A stretch of DNA of 5,798 bases from Lachnoclostridium sp. UBA6558 (lineage in GTDB: Bacteria; Bacillota; Clostridia; Lachnospirales; Lachnospiraceae), in the NCBI GenBank assembly GCA_002434335.1, contig DJJW01000093.1, positions 36,001-41,798 of the forward strand, read 5' to 3'. Under the pieces are notes generated by a model. The model saw only the letters and a program-made list of their open reading frames with translations, was not told the DNA's origin and made no database searches. Made by a program: the position numbers and the translations under genes. Of this stretch, positions 1 through 5,104 are shown piece after piece (the stretch's first letter is position 1; every line of letters starts with the position of its first letter).

Positions 1-1175
1 AGGGTAGTCCGATGAGGCTTTCTTTAAGCTGCCATGGCAAAGAGATACAGGTCTATGGAGATATTCCTCAGCAGGCACAGAGCCAGCCTATAACAGAGGA
101 CAAGCTGGTAAAGCAGTTGGATAAATTGGGTGATACCAACTTTTATCTGGAAGACCTGAAAGTAGAGTTGAGGGGAAATCTCTTTATACCCGTCGGAAAG
201 CTCAATGAATTAAGGCGGCTTGGAGTCGAAGAACTGCTAAGTAAAATGAAGGAAAGTTACCGCAGAGATGAAGTGCAAGGACATGGATATACTGCTTATT
301 ATGGGAAACGGGCAGAGAACCCCTTGTATGTATCTGTACTGGTTCAGACAGAGGAGCAATTAAGGGCTGCACTTAGATTCGAGGAAGTACAAGAGATCAT
401 ACTTGAAAGTGATATAACATCTCTTCCTGATCTGCTGAACCTGACCAAGAATATCGTACAAAAAGGTAAGAAAGCTATTATTGCACTACCTTTTGTGCTC
501 AGAAGCAAAACCTATGAATTACTGTTACAGAATAAATCCATATTGGAAGACAATACTATAAATGGATTTCTTATAAGAAATCTGGAAGAATATGAACTGG
601 TAAAATTCAAATTAGAGACTGAAAAACGGATAATTGGTGATTATTGCCTTTATGCCATGAACCGTAGTGCAGGGGAATATTATGCAGCCTTGGGAGTTGA
701 AGCTATAACAGCTCCTTATGAGTTGAATTATCAGGAACTCAAAGAAATTTCTGATATTTATCACTATATCACGGTATATTCTAAGCTGCCGGTCATGATT
801 TCAGCACAATGCCTGTACCTTACAGAGGCGGGCAGGGATAAGCTTAAGGACAATAGCAGCAGTGAAGCATGCGCCCTTAGCGAGGCTGGGAAGGCTGTTC
901 TTACGGATCGTCTGGGAAATGGTTTTCCCATAGCAAGACATTGTAGGGATTGCTATAATGTAATCTATAACAGTAAACCTTTATCGCTTTTATCCTGTGA
1001 AGTGGAAGTAAAAAATCTCAAGCCTTCTGCTGTAAGGCTTGATTTTACAGAGGAATCAGAAAAAGAAGCAGAGGATTTGCTGGAGCAATATATAGATGCT
1101 TATCTGAAGGGTATACACAGAACCGAGAAGGAATCTGATTATACCAGAGGACATTTTAAGAGAGGGATTGACTAG
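1..1175 (+). CDS. U32 family protein (peptidase U32 / RlhA-like), C-terminal part, 5'-truncated
   Basis: The frame is open to the left edge, so this is the 3' part of a longer gene; the ATG at 12 is internal to conserved sequence and is probably not the start. Residue numbers count from that ATG (387 aa to the TAG at 1173-1175). Residues 1-70 match the DUF3656-like linker of long U32 proteins (QPITEDKL, then LGDTNFYLEDL and LFIPVGKLNELRR). Residues 105-340 are the second alpha/beta half, with four cysteines: C267 (SAQCL), C287, and C311/C314 (HCRDC). The protein ends in the typical YTRGHFKRGID. Known of the family: several U32 proteins once called collagenases (E. coli RlhA, TrhP, UbiU/UbiV) bind a 4Fe-4S cluster through four cysteines and hydroxylate RNA bases or ubiquinone. 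The RlhA branch carries DUF3656 and acts on 23S rRNA. A cytosolic RNA-hydroxylation role is therefore a reasonable inference, but protease cannot be excluded because the N-terminal half is not visible. Confidence 0.9.
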   Translation, partial: GSPMRLSLSCHGKEIQVYGDIPQQAQSQPITEDKLVKQLDKLGDTNFYLEDLKVELRGNLFIPVGKLNELRRLGVEELLSKMKESYRRDEVQGHGYTAYYGKRAENPLYVSVLVQTEEQLRAALRFEEVQEIILESDITSLPDLLNLTKNIVQKGKKAIIALPFVLRSKTYELLLQNKSILEDNTINGFLIRNLEEYELVKFKLETEKRIIGDYCLYAMNRSAGEYYAALGVEAITAPYELNYQELKEISDIYHYITVYSKLPVMISAQCLYLTEAGRDKLKDNSSSEACALSEAGKAVLTDRLGNGFPIARHCRDCYNVIYNSKPLSLLSCEVEVKNLKPSAVRLDFTEESEKEAEDLLEQYIDAYLKGIHRTEKESDYTRGHFKRGID

Positions 1176-1255
1176 AATGAGAATTCCTTATTGTATAACA
1201 CCAAATGTAGGAAGACATGCATAAAAATAGAAGAAGGAAAGGACGGTGATACAGG

Positions 1256-2650
1256 ATGGTCAATCTGCTTTCAGAAATATCCAAATATATGATAATCGTA
1301 TTAGTTGCCATGTATACATTCCTGTCCTACAGAGTGCTGGGTATTTCCGATAAAGCCAGGCAGGGAAGTATTTATACCAATATGAAATTTTTACTGTTCC
1401 TTTTTCATTTTGTCAGCTATTCTATCATTTATATAAACCAAAAGAGCAACTGGGTAATAATAATTTATGCGTTGGAGGTCCTTACTCTGATTATGGTTTT
1501 TGGTTTCTATCAATGGGTATATGTAAATCTGTCAAGACCCCTTTTATATAATATGGTGTTTATGCTGATTACAGGTTATATTATGATAACCAGATTATCG
1601 GCGAAGACAGAATATGATAAGGCTTTTAAGCAGTTGATTATTGCCTCAGCTGCGTTACTGCTATGTCTTGTAATACCTCTTCTGATTGATAAGATAGATT
1701 ATCTGAAACGTTTGGGCTGGATTTATGGAGCCTTGGGAATCCTCCTTCTTTTGGTGGTGTTATTCTGGGGAACCGAGAATTACGGGGCTACTAACTGGAT
1801 CAATGTTAAGGGGGTAAGCTTTCAGCCTTCAGAATTTGTAAAGATTCTGTTTGTTTTCTGTTTTGCCTCGCTATTGTCAAAGAGGAAGGATTTTCGGTAT
1901 ATAGTAGTTGTAACAGGACTGGCAGCACTTCATGTGTTGATTCTGGTAGCAGAAAAAGATCTGGGAGGTGCATTGATCTTCTTCCTCACCTATCTGATGA
2001 TGCTATATGCAGCAACAGCTAAACCCCTGTATCTTGGAGCTGGTTTGGTGGCAGGAAGTCTGGCAGCAGTCCTCGCTTATAAGTTCTTCTCCCATGTCAG
2101 GGTGAGGGTCATGGCCTGGAAGGATCCCTGGGCACTTATTGACAGAGAGGGGTATCAGGTATCACAATCCCTGTTTGCCATAGGTACCGGGGGCTGGTTT
2201 GGAATGGGATTGACGAAAGGTCTCCCTACCAGTATTCCGGTAGCGGACAGTGACTTTATTTTCTCTGCCATTTCAGAAGAAATGGGTGGTTTCTTTGCAC
2301 TGTGCCTGGTACTAATATGCTTGAATTATTTTATACTGACGATTAACATAGCTATGAAATTTGAAAATCAGTTCTATAAACTTATTGCACTGGGATTTGG
2401 TGTCATGTATGCATTTCAGGTATTCCTTTCACTGGGAGGGGTTACGAAACTGATTCCTTCAACGGGAGTGACCCTTCCCTTTGTAAGCTATGGAGGCAGT
2501 TCCGTACTAAGTTGTGTAATTATGTTCAGTGTGACACAGGGACTTTATGTGCTGAGTCAGGATAGGAATGAAGATGGAAAAAGAAGAAAAGGTAAAAAAG
2601 AAAAAGAAATCTCCGGAAAGCAAAACCCAAAAAAAGAGTCCGTTGTCTGA
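1256..2650 (+). CDS. FtsW/RodA/SpoVE family (SEDS) peptidoglycan glycosyltransferase, with extra N-terminal membrane segments
   Basis: This 464-aa integral membrane protein would polymerise lipid II into glycan strands on the outer face of the membrane, working with a class B PBP. SEDS motifs in order: FQPSEF (189-194), EKDLGGAL (233-240), a WKDP segment (288-291), GYQVSQSLFAIGTGGWFGMGL (299-319), SDFIFSAISEE (332-342) and PSTGVTLPFVSYGGSS (401-416). D333 in SDFIF lines up with the extracellular-loop aspartate considered essential in RodA/FtsW. By eye the ten usual helices run from about 97 to 433. Three more (about 10-28, 43-60, 66-90) precede them, so the protein is longer than the usual 370-420 aa. 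The C-terminal tail (436-464) is lysine-rich and cytoplasmic. The ATG at 1256 is the first possible start, since an in-frame TGA sits at 1247-1249; AAAGGA at 1238-1243 is the likely Shine-Dalgarno, at a rather long spacing. The gene overlaps the following PBP gene. I cannot say whether it serves elongation, division or sporulation; RodA-like is slightly favoured by the PbpA-type partner. Confidence 0.93.
   Translation: MVNLLSEISKYMIIVLVAMYTFLSYRVLGISDKARQGSIYTNMKFLLFLFHFVSYSIIYINQKSNWVIIIYALEVLTLIMVFGFYQWVYVNLSRPLLYNMVFMLITGYIMITRLSAKTEYDKAFKQLIIASAALLLCLVIPLLIDKIDYLKRLGWIYGALGILLLLVVLFWGTENYGATNWINVKGVSFQPSEFVKILFVFCFASLLSKRKDFRYIVVVTGLAALHVLILVAEKDLGGALIFFLTYLMMLYAATAKPLYLGAGLVAGSLAAVLAYKFFSHVRVRVMAWKDPWALIDREGYQVSQSLFAIGTGGWFGMGLTKGLPTSIPVADSDFIFSAISEEMGGFFALCLVLICLNYFILTINIAMKFENQFYKLIALGFGVMYAFQVFLSLGGVTKLIPSTGVTLPFVSYGGSSVLSCVIMFSVTQGLYVLSQDRNEDGKRRKGKKEKEISGKQNPKKESVV
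2559..2567 (+). promoter_or_regulatory. Ribosome binding site of the PBP gene, inside the SEDS gene
   Basis: AGGATAGGA contains two AGGA cores. It lies directly before ATG 2568 (too close for the second core) and 6 nt before ATG 2574, where spacing is better. The true N-terminus may therefore be the second methionine, giving 533 aa. The PBP frame has a TGA at 2553-2555, so no start lies further upstream. A TTG at 2643, overlapping the SEDS stop, is possible but has only a weak purine-rich run before it. Confidence 0.6.
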
Positions 2651-4175
2651 AAAGCACAGGCTTCTTATAAAGGGCAATAAAAGTAAAAAAAATATTCTTA
2701 AATCTGATGAAAGCGTTGAAGATGCTGATAATACTACGGGAAAAGGAAAGCGTAAAGAGAATAAGAACAGGGAAATCATTTTTATAACCTATGTATTTGC
2801 AGGACTTTTTCTTCTGGTTATCGGGTATTATGCCAATTTTATGATAAGGGACAGCAGTGAAGTAATCAACAATCCTTATAATAAGAGGCAGGATTTGCTG
2901 GCAGAACAGATTATCAGAGGAGATATCCTCTCATCGGACGGCAAGGTTCTGGCCCATACTTTAGTGGATTCAGAGGGTACGGAGACAAGGGACTATCCTT
3001 TTAAGAATATTTACGCCCATGTTGTGGGCAGATTCTCAAAAGGCAGGACAGGTTTGGAGTCTTCGGAGAATTTTCACATGCTGACTTCTCATACCAATAC
3101 CATCAGTAAGATCGTGAGGGAACTGTCCGGCAGCAAAAATATCGGTGACAGTATTGTGACTACCTTGGATACAAGAATACAGGAAGCGGCATATAATGCC
3201 CTTGGCAATAATCGGGGAGCGGTAGTGGTCATGGAACCTTCCTCCGGTAAAATACTTGCCATGGTATCAAAGCCGGATTATGATCCCAATACCATTGATG
3301 AGACCTGGGAGGAGCTTACCAAGGAGGATTCAAAAGACGGTGATAAGGACTCTTCGCTGGTTAACCGTGCGGCACAAGGTCTTTATCCTCCCGGTTCTAC
3401 CTTTAAAATACTGACAGCACTTGAATATGTCAGAGAAAATCCTGATTATGAAAATTATGAATATAACTGTACCGGTAAAGATGTATTTAATAGTGTAACC
3501 ATCAACTGTTATCACAACAATGCCCATGGACATGTGGATCTTAAAACCTCTCTGGCCAAATCCTGTAACTCGTCTTTTGCAAATATTGGAACCTCCTTGA
3601 ACATGACAGCATTTCGAAAGCTGTGTGACAGCTTTTTATTCAATCAGAGTATACCTGTTGACATGGTCTATAATAAAAGCAGCTTTGTATTGACCGGTAA
3701 AACGGCAAAAGATCAGATTCCTCAGACTGTTATCGGACAGGGACAAACTCAGATTACGCCTCTTCACAATGCACTGATTGTATCTGCCATAGCCAATGGT
3801 GGTGTTATGATGAAGCCTTATGTCGTAGACAGCATTGAAAGTCAGAGTGGTGAAATCGTAAAGAAATATCTGCCTGAAATGTACAAGACAGTAATGACTC
3901 CGGAAGAAGCCGAAATACTTACGACTTTTATGAATGCAACTGTAGAAAGCGGAACAGCTGCAGCCCTTAAAAATTCCAGATACTCTGTGGCTGGCAAAAC
4001 CGGTTCTGCTGAATATATGGAAGGAAAGCCGGCACATGCCTGGTTCGTTGGGTTTGCACCTGCAGAAAAGCCTGAAATTGCAGTAAGTATCATTGTAGAG
4101 AGCGTAGGAACTGGAAGCGATTATGCTGTTCCTATCGCAGAAAAAATTTTTGAAGCGTATTTTCAATCCAAATAG
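2568..4175 (+). CDS. Monofunctional penicillin-binding protein (PbpA / class B-like transpeptidase)
   Basis: This D,D-transpeptidase would cross-link peptidoglycan outside the membrane and pairs with the SEDS polymerase encoded just upstream. The 535-aa protein has a highly basic cytoplasmic tail (1-69, lysine runs at 10-14) and one membrane anchor (about 70-93). A short N-terminal PBP segment follows with RGDILSSDGKVLA (117-129), the family's RGxI signature. The transpeptidase domain runs from about 205 to the end. All catalytic motifs are intact: S277-T-F-K280 (nucleophile Ser277, context PPGSTFK), S332-C-N334 and K477-T-G479 (AGKTGSAEY). IGQGQ is at 389-393 and HAWFVGFAPAEKP at 490-502 is typical of PbpA proteins. 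There is no PASTA repeat and no glycosyltransferase domain. The linker from membrane to nucleophile (about 185 aa) is shorter than in FtsI or PBP2 and like actinobacterial and clostridial PbpA. The start overlaps the SEDS gene by 83 nt (77 nt from ATG 2574), suggesting translational coupling. An A8 tract lies at 2685-2692. The assignment is firm; the physiological role is inferred. Confidence 0.93.
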   Translation: MKMEKEEKVKKKKKSPESKTQKKSPLSEKHRLLIKGNKSKKNILKSDESVEDADNTTGKGKRKENKNREIIFITYVFAGLFLLVIGYYANFMIRDSSEVINNPYNKRQDLLAEQIIRGDILSSDGKVLAHTLVDSEGTETRDYPFKNIYAHVVGRFSKGRTGLESSENFHMLTSHTNTISKIVRELSGSKNIGDSIVTTLDTRIQEAAYNALGNNRGAVVVMEPSSGKILAMVSKPDYDPNTIDETWEELTKEDSKDGDKDSSLVNRAAQGLYPPGSTFKILTALEYVRENPDYENYEYNCTGKDVFNSVTINCYHNNAHGHVDLKTSLAKSCNSSFANIGTSLNMTAFRKLCDSFLFNQSIPVDMVYNKSSFVLTGKTAKDQIPQTVIGQGQTQITPLHNALIVSAIANGGVMMKPYVVDSIESQSGEIVKKYLPEMYKTVMTPEEAEILTTFMNATVESGTAAALKNSRYSVAGKTGSAEYMEGKPAHAWFVGFAPAEKPEIAVSIIVESVGTGSDYAVPIAEKIFEAYFQSK

Positions 4176-4259
4176 GAAATAATTACAGTAGAGTCCTGCT
4201 GATTCACGTTTATATCATAATAATATTATATATGTTTGTTAGTATTGCATAAATATTTG

Positions 4260-4288
4260 TTGAACAATTATATAATATGATGTATACT
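4260..4288 (+). promoter_or_regulatory. Likely sigma-A promoter of the Nudix gene
   Basis: TTGAAC (4260-4265) and TATACT (4283-4288) are separated by exactly 17 bases. Transcription would start near 4295, leaving a leader of about 36 nt before ATG 4331. The 85 bases after the PBP stop are very AT-rich. A second TATAAT at 4271-4276 lies in the spacer, inside the palindrome ATTATATAAT (4267-4276), but has no well-placed -35 box. I see no rho-independent terminator between the PBP stop (4175) and this promoter, so read-through from the wall genes is possible. Confidence 0.6.
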
Positions 4289-4317
4289 TGAAACAGATAT
4301 TTGACACACCATAATAC

Positions 4318-4323
4318 AGGAGG
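4318..4323 (+). promoter_or_regulatory. Ribosome binding site that fixes the Nudix start
   Basis: A perfect AGGAGG sits 7 nt before ATG 4331. It rules against the in-frame TTG at 4301, which has no Shine-Dalgarno sequence and would lie only a few bases after the predicted transcription start. Confidence 0.88.
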
Positions 4324-4330
4324 AATTGCG

Positions 4331-4783
4331 ATGATTGAAGCAACGAGCTGTGGCGGTGTAGTTATTTTCAGAGGAAAGATTTTACTACTGTATAAGAACT
4401 ATAAGAACAAATACGAAGGTTGGGTTCTACCGAAAGGAACTGTGGAGGAAGGAGAAGAGTATAAGGAGACAGCCATACGTGAAGTGAAAGAAGAAACAGG
4501 GACGGATGCTTCTATAATCAAATATATTGGCAAAAGCCAATATACATTCAGCACACCACAGAATACAGTAATAAAGGATGTTCATTGGTATTTAATGATG
4601 TCTGATAGCTATTACAGCAAACCGCAAAGAGAAGAATATTTTATGGATTCCGGATATTATAAATTTCATGAGGCGTATCACATGCTGAAATTCTCTAATG
4701 AGAAACAGATATTAGAGCGAGCTTATAATGAATACCTGGATTTAAAGAAGAGTAATTTGTGGGGTAACAAAAAATACTTCTAA
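4331..4783 (+). CDS. Nudix hydrolase
   Basis: This 150-aa cytosolic enzyme is expected to cleave a nucleoside diphosphate linked to another moiety, using divalent metal. The Nudix box is complete at 36-58: G36-x5-E42-x7-R50-E-V-K-E-E-T-G57-T58. The metal-binding glutamates E51, E54 and E55 are present; the last position is threonine instead of the usual bulky aliphatic residue. The box is preceded by GWVLPKG (30-36), a sequence common in Ap4A-hydrolase-like and other house-cleaning Nudix proteins. The strand before it (SCGGVVIFRGKILLLYKN) is the normal fold start. The C-terminal part (about 105-150) is helical, tyrosine-rich and charged, without a recognisable extra domain. Length is typical for a single-domain Nudix protein. 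Its own promoter, ideal ribosome binding site and strong terminator point to a one-gene transcript. Substrate cannot be read from the sequence; a dinucleoside polyphosphate is one candidate. Confidence 0.93.
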   Translation: MIEATSCGGVVIFRGKILLLYKNYKNKYEGWVLPKGTVEEGEEYKETAIREVKEETGTDASIIKYIGKSQYTFSTPQNTVIKDVHWYLMMSDSYYSKPQREEYFMDSGYYKFHEAYHMLKFSNEKQILERAYNEYLDLKKSNLWGNKKYF

Positions 4784-4838
4784 CAGGGTATTATATAGAT
4801 TGTTTGGGCGTGTGTGATTAATCAGGACGGAACGAACT

Positions 4839-4881
4839 AAGAGAGAAGGGCAGTTAAAATGCTGCCTGTTCTCTCTTTTTT
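4839..4881 (+). terminator. Rho-independent terminator after the Nudix gene
   Basis: The outer stem AAGAGAGAA (4839-4847) pairs with TTCTCTCTT (4869-4877). After a small internal bulge, GGCAG (4849-4853) pairs with CTGCC (4862-4866), closing an 8-nt A-rich loop. The stem runs straight into a T tract (4876-4881). It lies 56 bases after the Nudix stop and separates that unit from the lipoprotein gene. Confidence 0.9.
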
Positions 4882-4949
4882 ATGTAATAGGAAATTACAA
4901 CTTGGTAGAGTATATTTTCTTACTTTTTCCTTAAAGTTACGGGTGATTC

Positions 4950-4978
4950 TTGTAAATATATAGTGAATTTTTTATAAT
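4950..4978 (+). promoter_or_regulatory. Likely sigma-A promoter of the DUF4349 lipoprotein gene
   Basis: TTGTAA (4950-4955), a 17-base spacer and a perfect TATAAT (4973-4978). Transcription should start near 4985, giving a leader of about 120 nt. An 11-base near-palindrome, TAGTATTACTA (4978-4988), spans the expected start site and might be an operator, though its arms are only 5 bp. Within the stretch from 4784 to 5104 I see only the terminator, this promoter and the leader elements listed separately, with no credible further gene. Confidence 0.6.
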
Positions 4979-5010
4979 AGTATTACTAACATGAGCAGAC
5001 AGAAAGAAGC

Positions 5011-5020
5011 AGGAGGAGGA
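5011..5020 (+). promoter_or_regulatory. Strong Shine-Dalgarno sequence without a matching start codon
   Basis: AGGAGGAGGA is the best anti-16S match in the leader, yet no ATG or GTG lies at normal distance. The nearest initiator is TTG 5036, 15 nt away and in frame with the lipoprotein (adding 23 residues before its MKKNR start). The sequence also lies inside a 14-codon open frame (4991-5035) whose TAG directly abuts that TTG. The match could be chance or part of a leader control element. Confidence 0.4.
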
Positions 5021-5035
5021 ACTCTTAAACGGTAG

Positions 5036-5052
5036 TTGAAAGGCGTTTTCAA
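5036..5052 (+). repeat. Short inverted repeat in the lipoprotein leader
   Basis: TTGAAA (5036-5041) and TTTCAA (5047-5052) form a 6-bp stem with the loop GGCGT. It is the first of two potential hairpins between the promoter and the ribosome binding site. There is no T run after it, so it is not a standard terminator. Confidence 0.45.
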
Positions 5053-5062
5053 TGAGTTTATT

Positions 5063-5089
5063 AAATATCATAGTGAAGAAATGATATTT
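5063..5089 (+). repeat. 9-bp perfect inverted repeat just upstream of the lipoprotein ribosome binding site
   Basis: AAATATCAT (5063-5071) and ATGATATTT (5081-5089) are exact reverse complements around a 9-nt purine-rich loop. The hairpin would end 6 nt before GGAG (5096-5099), the probable ribosome binding site of the gene at 5105. It could be an mRNA stabilising or translational control hairpin, or a protein-binding site in DNA. The stem is AT-rich, with only one G-C pair per arm, so its RNA stability is modest. Confidence 0.55.
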
Positions 5090-5104
5090 GGAAATGGAGT
5101 ATGT

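Noticed and set aside
1168..1199. Possible promoter between the U32 and SEDS genes (TTGACT and TATAAC)
   Set aside because: The spacer of 20 bases is too long for a normal sigma-A promoter, and other pairings give a poor -10 box.
1177..1224. 15-codon frame starting one base after the U32 stop (MRIPYCITPNVGRHA)
   Set aside because: It has only a weak, distant purine run as a ribosome binding site and no known relative; it is probably chance.
2507..2779. Minus-strand open frame of 90 codons, rich in Phe, Leu and Ser
   Set aside because: It is the antisense of the lysine-rich SEDS/PBP overlap; A-rich codons read backwards give Phe/Leu/Ser runs. It has no domain and no sensible genomic context.
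3330..3533. Minus-strand open frame of 67 codons
   Set aside because: It is antisense to the catalytic region of the PBP, low in complexity and without support.
3636..4166. Minus-strand open frame of 176 codons (and a shorter one at 3842-4093)
   Set aside because: Both lie fully opposite the conserved transpeptidase domain, which has intact catalytic motifs; their translations resemble no family I know.
4220..4229. AT palindrome ATAATATTAT in the PBP-Nudix spacer
   Set aside because: Such palindromes are expected by chance in very AT-rich DNA, and it has neither a GC stem nor a T tract, so it is not a terminator.
4815..4824. 10-bp palindrome TGATTAATCA after the Nudix gene
   Set aside because: It is short, lies between the stop codon and terminator, and has no second copy in the window; it has no clear role.
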